Of a stretch of DNA of 64,000 bases, positions 12,067 through 24,910 are shown one piece after another; position 1 is the stretch's first letter; every line of letters starts with the position of its first letter. The translations under genes and the position numbers were made by a program. Below the pieces are notes generated by a model. It had not been told where the DNA came from. It did not search any database and saw nothing but the letters and a program-made list of their open reading frames with translations. Source of the stretch: Trichuris trichiura (taxonomy: Eukaryota > Nematoda > Enoplea > Trichinellida > Trichuridae); contig JBAJFE010000023.1 of the NCBI GenBank assembly GCA_037903355.1, forward strand, positions 1,426,001 through 1,490,000, written 5' to 3'.

Positions 12067-12425
12067 ACAGTATGACTATTGGACGCGCAGCTAACATTCT
12101 GCAACCTTTTTTTGCGGTGTATGCCGCCGTAATAAATAGAATTAAATAAGCAAGGCAATTTGCAATCATCTTTATTGTTTGGTAGCCAATTTAAGTTATC
12201 TGTGAACATTACAGCTGCGAAAGATCAAAAATTTAGCATATTTTAATTGAGCAACAATTGTTTTACCCTAAAAGCATCTATTTCGCTACCAGCAGCAAAA
12301 AAGCTACATATTTATGTAATACGTACGCATTGGAATGATTATCAAATTTATCCTTAATACTATGCGCTTTCGCCGCTTCGAAAGAGCAGCGGAACTGTAA
12401 TGTGATTGCACGTTGTACAGGCAGC

Positions 12426-15322
12426 TCAGAGTAGAACAGGTAGGAGGCTTTCTTGAGCTTGCTGTGCATCGCAAGGCTTCTTTAAGTCAGGTTTGCTGAA
12501 GTTAGCGGTTGTTTGGTCCTTCGGGTAGTCGGCTTGAATGTCATTGAGTATGCTGTCCAGCTCACGCTTCTGTACCTGTTCTGAAAAAACCATTTCAATC
12601 AAAGCAAGTCTATTCGTCAATAATAATATACAACCATTGAATTACTTAGGCTTCTATGCTAAATACGCATCGTTATCTAACCGATGACTTTAGGAATGCT
12701 TAGAATCATTGTAAACTCAAGAGAGTCGTGAAATCGATCCTCACTTTGCCTGGAACGACGAAGCCAGAGAATAGCGGCCACCGCCATGCCAGCGAAAAAG
12801 CTGACCAACATCACTCCAACAGCTACATATCCGTTAACGCCTGAACCTTCACCTGTCCCATTCGGTTGATCCAGCTGGTCTGTTTTCAAACATTGAACAG
12901 AACAATCTTCGTCATCGTTCGCCTCTGAATAGGTACGCGAAATAACAGCAAACCGAAAAAAACGATTTACACGATATTCTACGAACGCTACAACGAAACT
13001 TTATTTCCGCTAAATTTTCACGAACTATCCATTTAACTTGAACAAAAGACTTTGGAATAAGCGAGCTTCCGTGATTTAATAAACGCGCCGGAAAATGTAC
13101 AGTATGAAAGCTGAATGCAGGTGAACAACAATAAAATTTAAGTTTCCGCTGCTCGCAGTGGTTTGTTAGTCACAAGAAGCTCACGCCACGTAAGGTTAGG
13201 GCAAAACTGACCTCTCTTTGGTCAACAGGAGGCAGCTTGTAACAAGACAGTTGCTGCGCCAAAAAGTGACGAGAGAAAAAATAAACCCGTAGTGATTCTT
13301 GTTGGTTCAAATAAATTGCATCTTCGGTTTAAGCTTAGATGCAATACGTTCATCGTGAGCAATAGGAAATTCAATTAGCTTTATATTTAACCTGCATTCA
13401 GTTTACTCACTGTACATTTGGGGGGCGCGTTTCGACTAGTCCCAAACAAACTACAAAAACGCATTGAAATGTTTGTGGAAAGAAGCGGCCTATAGACATT
13501 GTTTTGAAAAGGCTTACGCGAACAGGACAAACCGAGATATGCAAGCGAAAGCGGAGAAAATAATTTCTTCCCCGAAGAAACCTCATTTTCAAAAACTGTA
13601 TTTTACGTATTAGACCGTTTTTTCAACGAGAGCGTTTCCTGCTTGATTGTGTTAATATTTCTTGCTCAACGGCACGCAATTTAAGTGACTTTAAAAATAG
13701 CTTTCCGTCTCTTTCCCGCCGTTAACGAATCAACTAAGCGTCCGGAAATTACTTGTCTTTCGCGGCGGCACAAGGGCTAATCTAACCGATTGAACAACGG
13801 CAACTTTGGTCATGGTAACGGCTATTCGACTGCTGTTTGCCAACGTTTCACCCGTACATGCGTGAAAAGGTGGACACTAAAACGGTAAAAAAAAGCAAAG
13901 AAATAAAAGTGCGTCGTCGAAAGACCATAGAACCATTCACCTTCGGTATGAGCCATAGGAATTCCGTGAGTTTAAGGGAGCACGGAAAGAACTCGCAAGA
14001 AATCGTCAACGACTGATTCGACTGCTCGCTGAAGTACGGAATCAAGTTCCTGTTGAGCTCCAGACCTATTTTGGGCGAGTCATCGTTGAAATGATGGACA
14101 CGACAAAGGCCGTATCCGCGAGTGTTGCTTGCAGGGCACCTGCAAATTCAAGCTCCCTTATGCACCTATGTTTTGTGATTAGAAGCACAAATTGCTAAGC
14201 GTTTAGTTAAAGAAATTTCATTAAAAGGAACTTTTATTGAAAACCTTAGTAATTGGACTTGCATTCTTCCAATAATACAGTATGAAAAAATGAGAAGAAT
14301 ATCGCGGTTTTTTTCCTTAGCAGGTGGTTTTTAATGCAAGTAATTATAAATAAAAGCGACAGAAATTTAGGCATCTACAAAATATGTAATTTATGCGAAA
14401 TGCGGGTACGCAAAATAGGCTGGTCCGAAGTGCTTACCCATGCTTTATGAAATAAATTCTTTGCTCAAAACCTCCGGACTCTTGATTGATCCAACAGTTC
14501 ATTGGATAGCTGTGAATATCTAAAAAAATGGGTACATCTTAGACTGGGCGCTACGGACTTCAAAGGCGCGGTATACTTGATCCACTGTACCAGGAAGACC
14601 TTGCCTTGCCTTGAATGAACATGGTCGTTCCAAGCTCGGCTTCCTGCATGCGCGACACGGGCGTCCGCTCCGTTTTGCTTTTGTAAAGATAGATGTCATG
14701 TTCGACTCGCTAGTTTTAAACAAGCACCATTACATGCTTACATCAACTAAACCAGCTTACTGGATCCTTCCTTTTGTCGGGTAGAACGCAGTGCAGAACA
14801 AACGAGTATCGTTGATCAAGTACGCTGTCATTGTTGTGCGGTTGCAAGGCGACCTAACGCAAAAGTTGCTGTGGGACCCAATGGGTGACATACCACCTTT
14901 ACCTTCATTTTGTACGTTACATTACTTTCATTAACAGAAGAGTCGTTACGGTCCGTTGGCACGTTTTTCCTTGTTACGCAGGTGTTGTTGTAGGCAAATG
15001 CCAAACGTAAAGAGTCCACCCCGCGGGAAAAGTCTACATCTTGACATTCCTCCATACTGCTAGCATTGACCGATTCCAAAATGAGGGCAGATTTGGACAT
15101 CGCCTTTTCAAATGCCATCGACAATAATCCTATCCGATTGTTGTGATCCAAAATTATCTCAATTCCATCTCGGTCGCATCGCGTTTCCAACAATCGCTGA
15201 ATGGTCTCCTGCTGGGAAAACGTCACGCCTATGCGTTGGTCACCGGTCAACGGAGAATCCCTTTCATGGTCTGACGAATGTTCCTTGGCGTTGAGCAGTC
15301 GTTTAAGAAAAGGAAAACGCAA
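12426..15322 (-). CDS. Probable ZP-domain type I membrane protein
   Basis: Minus-strand exons read in order as one plausible gene. 15322-14870: a ZP-N-like module, CDRDGIEIILDHNN...SMEECQDVDFSRGVDSLRLAF then AYNNTCVTRKN and VTYKMKVKVVCHP, reproducing the Cys spacing and the CG-x-N-T type turn of nematode cuticlin/ZP proteins. About 14710-14590: DIYLYKSKTERTPVSRMQEAELGTTMFIQ (quoted in part), like the ZP linker. About 14110-13850: CRVHHFNDDSPKIGLELNRN, ZP-C-like. 12889-12680: a transmembrane segment GYVAVGVMLVSFFAGMAVAA with WLRRSR stop-transfer. 12620-12426: a charged cytoplasmic tail ending ESLLPVLL. ZP proteins polymerise in apical extracellular matrix or cuticle. Exon junctions were not all resolved and the signal-peptide exon was not found, so the start is provisional and may lie above 15322. 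Confidence 0.5.
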
Positions 15323-17522
15323 GTACGGTTGTCTACTCTGATCGGAGAAACCTTAAAAAGCAATGCTTTACGAAGCTTCTTTGTTTGCACTTTTTTTTGC
15401 AACGTAAAAATTTCGAAATAAAAAAATGAATGATCATACTAGTTTTTGCGTTATTTTCGTTGCGAGCGGCAGCTGAGGAAAAGACTTCAAACTTTTTATA
15501 AAACCTCGCTTCAACTATTTGCGCGATAAGATGACCAACGTACCTGCACATCTTTAAAAACGAATGTTGACATTCAGACGTTTTATTGACTGTATTTAAC
15601 AGTTTGTATCGGTAATTTTTGTAAACTTAAAAACATACCAACAATTCCACCGCGTCCAGAAAATTACGAAGCGAATAAGCGCGGGAAAAAAAACTTAAGT
15701 GCTTGTTTCGACGCATCGTCGCTTGGGAGTTGCTTTTACGGCTTCTCATTCACCTTAGAATTGCTGAACTACAACGTAGAACGATTTGCCGTTTAACACA
15801 AAGCAAAAAGTGGAATTGAGCTTCAGACTAACCTACGTAACGTAAGAATGCATCCTGCAGATCAGAGATGGCAATTTCATGTTTCATCAGTAAGTAACGT
15901 CAATTTACACACTCCTGTATGGACAGGACAATTATGCAAAAACGCTGACGTAGGGAATGCTCGGCTATGGGTCATATATCAAGGAATATAGCACTTACGA
16001 CTTGGATGCCTAAAAGCAGATAAATCTATTTTTGAAATTAAACTTTCTCACCGATATTCAAATAGTAAAGACATTATTCGTCATAAGTATTCTTTTCTTT
16101 TGCACAGGGATGCTCAGGCAAAGCGGAAAGTTTGTTTTCTTTAGGGAAGCCGAAGAGCCGGAAAGTTGCCGCTTTATAGCAAATACCGATTGGCGGGAAT
16201 GAAACCCATTTAAACCAATTGGGCAGCCGCTTGCATGCACGCTTCTGCAAGAACAAACTTCGGGTGCAATCCCGAAAACGACAGGAGCAGTAATTGGTTG
16301 TTTGCCTAAGGCTAAATTTGTTTTCTGCTATTGCTGCCCTTTTTAAATTTTCGAAGATGTTATGACCGCTACTTCGCAATAGAAAAAAGGGTGCAGTCTC
16401 CTTTTAATGCTTATTCAAGCCTTATTTCCGTCTCCAAGCGACTTTCGACAGATACAGTACGACGAGTCCCGCGCACTTTTCGATTAAAAAGAAGAAAAGA
16501 ATGGACATCAAGCATACGCACGCTAAGTAATTTCGTAACGCCTTCCTTAATCTAAAATCCAACAAGATATTTTGCGTTTTTGGCGAAGATACGATTCTCG
16601 CTTTCCCGAAAGTCGGGATAACGATTTCGGAAGGTAATTTTGAAATATGTCATTTGGCAAAATTTAGGCGCCACAAGTAAGCGTTCCGTATGCGTTAATC
16701 CTTTAGCAGAGCTTCCTTTAGCTAAACTTAAGAAAAAAACGTTTGAGTAACCTGCTCATCACTTAGCGCAAGAAGCGAATTTTCAAACACTTTTTGCTGC
16801 TTTCTGCAACTAGCAGCTTGCTGGTAAATGTGCTAAAAGCTGGCGGGAGGTCAGTCGGCGCTGTCCCTTTTATTTTCCGCAATCTGTTGGGCTACCGGCC
16901 AATCTTGATCTCGTTTTATGGCTATCCGTTCGCTGTCAATAGTCTTTCAATATTTTAAATATCAAGGCTGCGCAATTAACCAAAGGATGACGTCACCAAT
17001 AGGTCCCCGCAAGCCTCAGCAGCATGCGCGGACACGAAAGCGCCGTTAAATTCCCCTCCTACAGCTTACTGGGACTAGTTGGGGTTCCCACAGGGCGCAG
17101 CGGTTCGCCTTGGACTTTTTTGCCAAAGCGAAAAAGGCTGACATAGACAAATTGATAGCATACGAATGCCCCTTGGATGGACGATCCGCCGCGGTAGGGG
17201 TACCATCCCAAAGAGACTGGTCGGCTCGTTTTATGCTCGCGCGCGCGTTCTTGAAAATCTTAGGCGCGCCGAAAGCCTAATGGTCTTTTTTTGTTTCTCG
17301 CAGCGCTTTTAATAGAAATTGGTTTTTCGATATTAATCTCTACCCCCAATTGGCCTCATTAGCGCGGCAGATGCGAGCGCGGTAGGGCAGGGCACCCGTC
17401 GTGATTAATGGCAATAGGACTCTCTCTCTCTCTCTCTTTCTTGGCTGTGTCGGTCAGGCTGACAAGAGTTTGCTTGCTAGTTCAAGGGGCCAAAGACAAC
17501 AGAGCAAACACAAAGCTACTTA
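15323..17522. other. Unassigned region
   Basis: No recognised gene. The longest open frame is 16379-16074 (-, 101 codons, Cys/Phe/Lys-rich), without a family match, and may be chance. The stretch about 17230-17050 (-) is open in two frames and could hold a second exon for the signal-peptide exon at 17575. Confidence 0.35.
17420..17437. repeat. (CT)n microsatellite
   Basis: A CT dinucleotide run, which is also a polypurine tract (GA)n on the minus strand. Confidence 0.9.
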
Positions 17523-17523
17523 C

Positions 17524-17575
17524 CAACAACGGCAAGGACAGCGATGGCTAGGAACAACACAACCCGTTTCTTCAT
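17524..17575 (-). CDS. Signal-peptide exon of an unidentified secreted protein
   Basis: The ATG at 17575 opens MKKRVVLFLAIAVLAVVG, a textbook signal peptide (basic n-region, hydrophobic core, small residues at the end). It stops exactly at a GTAAGTAG splice donor in phase 1. A TATATATAAGG box lies about 260 bp upstream (17833), though that motif reads similarly on both strands. A possible next exon begins after GACCAG near 17217 (VSLGWYPYRGG in phase), but this is only a guess. The mature protein is unknown. Confidence 0.5.
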
Positions 17576-17830
17576 AATTGCTTTTTTCGACTGGGATACC
17601 AATTGGCCGGTCGCTTGTCTGTTGTGCAATAGGGGCGGCTCTAAACAAGGCCAACAACAATTGAAAGTTTTGTCGTTTGGCTAAGCGTCTGCTAAAATGA
17701 TGATCGGGAGATGAACCATGTTTGCTTTGAGCCTTTGTAACGTCTCTGCTTTGCCAAACGGGGAAATGTAGCATTTTGACTATCCCGCGGAGAGTCGAGC
17801 GAAAATCGTACTAACAAGGGCCAACTTTGC

Positions 17831-17843
17831 TCGTATATATAAG
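17831..17843. promoter_or_regulatory. TATA-box-like element
   Basis: CGTATATATAAGGA. It could serve the minus-strand secreted-protein gene starting at 17575 or an unidentified plus-strand transcript near 17870. It is supported by sequence only. Confidence 0.35.
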
Positions 17844-18206
17844 GACTAGCAATGGACGTCGTAGCGCAATGTCAAGCGAGCAGCAAAGAGAAATGATTAA
17901 GCGCTAGATGGCAACGTTGGTAGGAAGGAAAAACGCAACAGCCTCTATGCAACGATGAGACAACAACAAAGACGGTAAGGAAGTTAGATGTTGCAAAGTG
18001 CTATCGTTGCTTGTCAGCAAGTATGCAAAGGTTTCAAATGCAAATTTGTGCGCGTGCACTTACCGCAATGGGTGATTGTTGATGACGGCGGTTTATACTT
18101 TGGAAGGCTCTCTACAAGAGCGACGAATTGTCAAGACGAAAGCGGTGCTGCCTTTTGGTTGCTTCAGCGGCAATTCGTAATGCCAACATCTCCACTGTCG
18201 CCCTAA

Positions 18207-20660
18207 TCGTCACGTCTCGTCCACAGATCGACTGGAAGTAACTTTTTTGCAGCCAAAAAGATAACGACCGAACACCGAGCTACAAGCTAGCCATCGATGA
18301 TAGCATCGCGCGCCAGCGCCGTACTTTGGAATGCAATGGTTAGAAAAACACGTCGCACTGTGCGCTGTCAGCAAGCAGCGGCTGGCACAAACTGTCCCCT
18401 GCTCGCCACGGACCGCCGACAATGACGGCACTGACATTGGCTCCGCGACCCGACGTTTGGACGAAAAAACGGATAGCCAAAGTGCGAGCCGCCAAGTTGA
18501 CCACATCGCTGCGCGCGCGCGCGCGACAGCTGCACCAAGGAACCGGTCCTAACGGGTAAAAAGTTGCACCGTCCTTCGCGCCGTTGATGCCTTTCAAAAA
18601 AACCGCCTACGCGCAGCTGCACTAAGTGAAGCAACGAAAAAAGGCCGACGCACCCAACCGGGCGCCTGGTCAACCAGCCAACGCTCCAAACGCTGACACC
18701 GCCCAAGGATACCGTAAGCGCAAACGCGGCCTCCTTGCCAGTTTGCCAACTAATCAAAAAGTTCTTAGAGAAAAGCAGACGGCGGTTGAACCTAAACATC
18801 CTTTTAAAAAAAGTACCATTTCGGGAAAAACGAAGCCAACGAGACGCGTCCATTAATCTTCACGCAGTAACGCTCTCTTTTTTTTCTTACTCTCTTACTC
18901 TCTTTCTCTTTCTTTGCGAAATGCGCTGGCGTATAATGGAAGAAGTAAAAAATGGACAGCCTATTCCTTAACCGAGAATTCGTTACGACCAATCGGCCAG
19001 CAGCACCTCGGCGGGCCATTTGGTAAATGGGCTGCTAAAGCGCCTTGACGGCTTTTTAGCCGTCAAGGCGCTTGCCTGGTTTTCTCGTAAAGTGATGAAC
19101 TACCGAAGGTCCTTGCAAAGCGCGCAGTTACCTCTTTAAGACGAAATGACCGCTTTGCCGACTTTTTGTTCTTAAAAATGGAGGCGACGAGTAAAAATCT
19201 AAACATTGCTTTTCAACGTTCCAAAAATGGTTGCCGCTTCGGGCAACCCGGCAGCGTTTTATAAAAGCGCATGCAAAATGCTTCAGTTCGAAGAACATGT
19301 GGTCAAGCTGGCAAAATCTTTACGCTTACGACGACGACGACGAAAACGAGACTATCGGCTGTAGTCAGTTTGCTTAAAGTTTGCTTCGCCTTCCTTTTTC
19401 CTTTTTTTTTGCTAGTCGAACTTTTGCTCAAGCTGCGTCAACAGCGGCCAAGACGCTTACAAATGGCACAATGTTGATCAAAGCGTCCGACCAACCCGCG
19501 ACGGTCATTTGCATTTGCTAAGATCGCGAAAAAGTTCGTAGTAAGCCTATGTCGCGCCTCGTTCGCCACTTAATCGACGCGAATGCCTTTTTGGGCTTTC
19601 GGCAAAACCGAAAAGGCGAATTTATTTTCGCAACGAACGGGAAAACCAATAAGCGAAATTCCCATATGCCCAATTTGACTAAAAACCGTTCTTTGCCGCA
19701 ATAAGGGCAAATTCCACTGGAGCCAAGACAAAGTTATTTTGCAAAGCGTAGCCGAGCTCCTCTTTTGGCCAAAAAAGATAAATCATCCCATAAGGCAATA
19801 AATTACTTTGGCAAAAGAAAGACGCGTTTTCGCTTATGGACAACGACGAAGACGTTGGTATTGGCTTTGTGGCGGATTGTTGTTTTTGCGGCCGGCCGGC
19901 CAAACATCCGTACGAGTTTTGAACTTTTTCCAGTCGAGCCGCCGACTTTTTCGAATAGGGACGAATTGGAGGCGATCGATGCGCGGAAAGACAAATTACG
20001 CTTTTTGGCGCCTTCGACAGGCGGTCGCTTTTTCAAATCCTTTGACCAAACAATATCCCGTCGTCGAAGCGAACAATTTTTGGACGATGTTCAAAGGCGG
20101 ATTAAGAAGAGGAAAAAAATTTGCATCACTTCACATTTTCCAAGTTGGTATTTGAAAGTGTAGGGTCATTTTTGGTTGGTCTCTTTGGTCGCCCCACTGC
20201 CAACACTGTCAAAGCAATTGGTTGGCTGAAGGACGGCAACGTCGCGCGGCTCTTCAAGTCAACTCCGGAAAAGGAGTCATTCTACTTTTTTTTCTCTCTG
20301 TCCGTCGATTCCTCAAAGACGCTGCATTCTGGTCGCTCGATACGACGTGGAAAAAGCAAAACTGGTCGGCGCGTAAAATTTTTGCTCCTTTCTTTACTCG
20401 AATGCTCTACTTTTTTTGATGGAAAAAATTGGGCGCGGACTCGTCCGCCTAAATGGTCGCTCAAAAAATGGACATATGACCATAGCGCTAAAGGAATGCT
20501 GATTTTTTGATCCAACTCAACCATGGAGAAGACTACTTTTTTTCCAACCCTCCGAAGATGCCAAAACGTCTTTGAAAAAACCCTGCGGCTTAGCGCGCCG
20601 GAGAAATCGATTGTACGCTTCAACCGCTTTTAGGGTTCAGGTTTTTCGCCTTCAGGGTCC
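18207..20660. other. Low-complexity region with overlapping open frames on both strands
   Basis: A block with GC-rich stretches, (GC)n at 18511-18525, poly-T tracts and many CGNCGN runs. Long open frames occur simultaneously on both strands (for example 18368-18853 -, 19765-20163 +, 20121-20510 +, 20282-20623 -), rich in Arg, Lys, Phe and Ser with no domain recognised. This points to depletion of stop codons by composition rather than genes. A true exon cannot be excluded. Confidence 0.45.
19039..19072. repeat. Perfect 15-bp hairpin with TTTT loop
   Basis: AGCGCCTTGACGGCT (19039-19053), four T, then its exact reverse complement (19058-19072). It resembles a bacterial terminator in shape, but here it is an intergenic foldback. 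Confidence 0.9.
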
Positions 20661-23600
20661 GTAAATAATATGCAAATTATTTTCTCGTTCATCGCTACTC
20701 TCCTTGAATGCCTTTAATAGGCTGGACTTCCTTCCGCCCGACCGGGTAAGGCATGCGGCGAAGGGCGCCACGGCAATTCGTTATTAAACATTCGTCCCTT
20801 AAGCGTGTACAATTCTTGTCAGCGAATTTAAATTTTTTTTTCCCGCACGATACTCCTTGGTTTAGGTAGGCTACCTTACAAGGGAATGCAAGCGGAGCCC
20901 ACGCAATGCTCGCGACTTGCCTGTCCTTGCCCCCTAAGCTTATGTTCAAGGTTAATTTAACTTAGTTTAATTAGGGCAACCTTTCAACAATAGTCGACGT
21001 AAAAAAGCCTTCATTGTACTTAAAGGTGATGGCATCAAGATCAACATGTGTCGCAAGGTGGTGACCTTATTTGGTGGCCAATGTTTCAAAGCGGTGTTGC
21101 CCCCTTACGAAAGCGTAAAGTTCTCTTTCTACGGTCGTTTTTTACGTCCGCAAACGTTTAGTTGCCGAGTCACATTTTTTCCTTTCCTTTTAATCATTGC
21201 TACTTTGAAACAGGAGCCATCGATAGCCGTTTGTTCATCATTTCTGAAAATAACGCTGTATTCTTAGTTGTATTAAAGTTGTTGCTACAAAAACAAAATT
21301 TAAAGGGTAGTTTTAGTTGTTGAATTCACTTTCAAAGCTCTGAGCGTCGCGGCGAGTTCAAGATTTGGAAGTTAAATTCGGTGTATACTGTATTGTGTAT
21401 GCAGGTGTTTTTGTTTAATATACGAAAATTATGGACGCTCAGTCAACGAAGAGTCGTGAACGAACTTTCCAAGTTCAATTTGCTTACTTTTCATAGGGAG
21501 AAAGAGCCAACTATGAGTTTAGTTATAAAAATTCATGAATAGTGCTACTTCTTCAGGCTGTTTACACTCCATAAAGGACATTCGTGGCTGCCTTTAAGCA
21601 TGTAGCTTGAACTTACTTTTTGCTTGAACGTTTTTTTCTCTTTTGAAAACCCTGACTGAGCTTTAAAATTGTTGAAGCTTTCGGCTGGGTACGATGTCAC
21701 CAGGCCTTTATGCACGTCGACCACAACACCGCAACAATTAACCTCTTTTCCATATTCGCTATCGGGAGTAATCAACCCAGCCCGCCCAATAGGAAAGAGA
21801 AATTGCTTCAAGTATAAAAGTCTTCCCAATGGTTTGTTGAAAGCAAGGCGATCGGCCAAGGCATCGCATTTTCGCGAGTACTTTAATAGATGCCATTTGG
21901 TCATATGCGGGCTAAAGGAAAAGAAATGAAATTATTTCAAGCTCTCACAGCCTACCAGTGATGCAGATCACTTAGGCTTAGCATTCTTTTAGGAAACGAC
22001 GTAGTCTTAGTAAAGCGGCTGATCTTTTGCTGCTGTAGCTCGATTTCCCTACGATTGGGCTTTCCATATTTTGAATTCAAGTATTAAGTAAGCTATTTGA
22101 AAGGCAAAAGGCAGTACCTGTGCAGCGTCTCAATGATAGCCTGAATTAAAATGCAGTGGTCAAAATAGTGGGAAGGCATCCTGCCCTTTCCTTGGCCGCT
22201 TGCGAAATAAAACTTTGCATTTTCGTAGGAGCCATGCTTGAGCCATATATGCCTGCACGCCTTGTAGCTTACTTTGATTTCGGCTTTCGATTTCAAGCAT
22301 TTGTAAATAACATCGCATATGGCATTAAAACATGCGCTTTTGACCATCATATCTCTTCAAACTTTAATAACAGGGACACTAATAACTTGTCGTACCCGAA
22401 AAAAGATTTAGTAAAAATTAATGCTTACTAAAGAAAAAACGCGCTGACGACGGGATTTAAAGTTTAAACTGTAATTCCCAACGACATCACTGTTTATGCT
22501 GAGTTTTGACAGGCTTACTCTTGCTGCACCATCACTGCGTCACATGTACTACAATATAAGAAATAGTATAATGCGGAAGGAAGAAGCATTATTGCAAAAA
22601 CTGCAACGCTATTATTACTTGCTTACGCATAGCGGTACTAGCGCTGACCATGCGAGATGACTAATGTATTAGCAGTCAAAATATGTTATGCATTTTGCTT
22701 TTAACAGAACAAAGTCGCTGGAAAACCAGACATGCGCATAGACGCTTAGCTATCATAGATTAAGGCGAACTTATGAATGAAGCATTTAGGACACATTGTG
22801 CCGCGTTAACAAAACCAACGTTTTGTTAGCAGATGAGCGTAAGGCATTCAAGCAATCCCGAATCTATTTTTCTTGGCATATCCATTAAATTCAATCATTT
22901 ACCCCGACTACTATATCAAAATGTTGAATCGAAAAAAAACTCTATCGTAGTCCGCAGTCTAAAATCTCAGACCTATTCTTATTGAATGTTTATGTTTAAG
23001 GAAGGAAATATTCTTCATTAAACATTACAAATGGAACGCTTGCGCTACAAACACCATACAGAAATTCCATTGGAGCGTCATCCATCCGCTTACATTATAT
23101 TTAAGCGTTAATTAACTCTAAGCAAATGTATTTTGCGTTTACAGACTTCCCATGATTTTTGGTAGAATGCAGAAGGCGCCGAGGAATTCGTAAAACAAAC
23201 TGGTCGAAATAAATTTTGCCTATATAATTTAACCTACGCATCGAGTTACTGTAAAGCTGTACGACGGCATTTGCAAGGGCCCAAAACTGACCATCATTTT
23301 TGTTAATGTTCGAGCAGACAGTAAAAGATAGCAATGCTAGTGCGCAAAATGATACGTTGGACGGTGTAAGGCAGAAATGACGAGCCTTGATGGGTTCCCA
23401 TCTTCAGACTACCACAAATGGTCGACACTTCAAAAATCTCCCATTTTTCTGAATGAGTTTACTTTTGGGGTTTTTACCCGTGCTCTGCGTCACTTATATT
23501 TCAGTAAATATGCGGAGTAGTATTTTGAGCTTTCATAGGCTCGCCAAAAGTCGAAGCAGTGTATTTTCGCCGCTCATTTGATAGATACCCTCGGAAGAGG

Positions 23601-24683
23601 AGCTTCCAAATGAATCGGAGCTATTGAAAAGCTAGAATGGCATTTTGCAATCGTGCGCACGCCAAGTTCACTCGTGATTGATTAAGTCTTCTATCACAAA
23701 TATGTCGAAATTAGAAAAATGCCGTTACAATGGTATTACTTTGCAATCGTGCGCGCGCAAGTTCTGGTCATGGCAGACTAAGAAACTGAACGCTTAAAGT
23801 TGAAGTATATAATTATGAGCTGAAGAATGACATTTCAAAATTTTTTTTTGTGCTCGAATGAGAAGCAGCAGCTACATGAATGGTCAGCGTTGACGCCCAA
23901 AGCGAACAATATTCATCAGTCTATAAGGAAAATGGTTTACCTGTCTTATTTCAAAGACAATATTTCCTTCTGATCACAACTTAACCAAATGGAGTCGATT
24001 ATTCAACAATCTCACGTTTCGTGTGAGAATGGAAAGAAGAACTCGCAACGAACTGAATCCATAGTTGCATCCGCGAAAGTTTCTGCACAGAGCGTAAAGT
24101 ACCGGAAGAGAGACCACATATTCGCCCACCGTTCCTGCCTGTACAGCTACGACAAAGGTAAGATGAACGTTTTGAGGGAAATGAATTGGGGGAGCATAAT
24201 AATCTGCATCATATTGTTGAATGCTCCTTGGCATTCTTTCTTAATTACATCGCGGCTTAACCTGTCTTTGGGTTCACACTTTGAATTTCACTGTATCCAA
24301 CCTCAGCTCTGCCTAATATTATACGTATTCATTATTAAATCTGTTGGTAATTAATAGATGCTTTTGATTCAACTGTATAGCGCGGTTACTCAACCATTTT
24401 TGCGCCATATGGCTAATGTTCATTTCATAGGTCGATTCGGGAGTCTGAAGCACTGATCTGACAAAGAATATCTTTGTTTCGATGTCCGCTGGCTTTCTGC
24501 AGCTGAGTATCTCTGAACTGGTCACAAAGTTCATATGCCCGCGTAATCTTTGCTTTCCAAGATACCGTAATTGGCGCTACAGCCCTGTGAGAACAACTGT
24601 GTAGACCGCATGGGCTCTTTTGCACACGGTCTACACAAGTTGTTCTCACAGGGCTGTTGCAGTGAGGCGGTCAACATACATGT
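20661..24683. other. Unassigned AT-rich region
   Basis: About 4 kb without a recognised gene. On the minus strand, open pieces at 22350-22090 and 21904-21630 (with CGVVVDVHKGLVTSYPAESF) look mildly protein-like and could be exons of an unrecognised gene or a remnant. On the plus strand, 23989-24354 contains a 121-codon frame with one hydrophobic stretch. No family was identified. Confidence 0.3.
24580..24656. repeat. Long hairpin (about 29-bp arms)
   Basis: CAGCCCTGTGAGAACAACTG... (24580-24608) pairs with ...AGTTGTTCTCACAGGGCTG (24627-24656) with one bulge, around an 18-nt loop. There is no coding content; the arm length is in the range of a microRNA-precursor-like foldback. Confidence 0.85.
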
Positions 24684-24910
24684 TTGATAGATCTTCTACG
24701 GCTATTCCCGTTTTTCCTGTGTAATTGTATCTAATTAGATGAAATAATTGCTCTACTAACGAATGGATGCGGGTGTATTAGGAAAAATTCAAAAACGATG
24801 CACTAAGCTTTTAATTCGGAGTTTTCGAAACGCTCTAGTTCTGTCGTCGGTGAGTTCGCTCGATTATCATTCGAAAGAAATAAAGATTACAATGTTTGCA
24901 AGCCATTGTT
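24684..24910 (-). mobile_element. Penelope-like terminal fragment, copy 1 (tentative)
   Basis: Homologous to 31184-31400: both carry TAGATCTTCT, ACYAACGAATGGATG and a GTTTCG/GTTCY...CGTC block. Read on the minus strand the block has the order CGACGA, short stem, CGAAA, as in hammerhead-ribozyme-bearing Penelope-like elements. This copy is degenerate and there is no reverse transcriptase. Confidence 0.35.

Noticed and set aside
16074..16379. 101-codon minus-strand frame rich in Cys, Phe and Lys
   Set aside because: No signal peptide, no splice context, no family match; the length is compatible with chance.
19039..19072. Rho-independent terminator
   Set aside because: The shape fits, but this is eukaryotic DNA with spliced genes and there is no T-tract after the stem.
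19803..20163. Three overlapping open frames of 77-132 codons on both strands
   Set aside because: They overlap each other on opposite strands, have no domain, and the local composition depletes stop codons; not called as genes.
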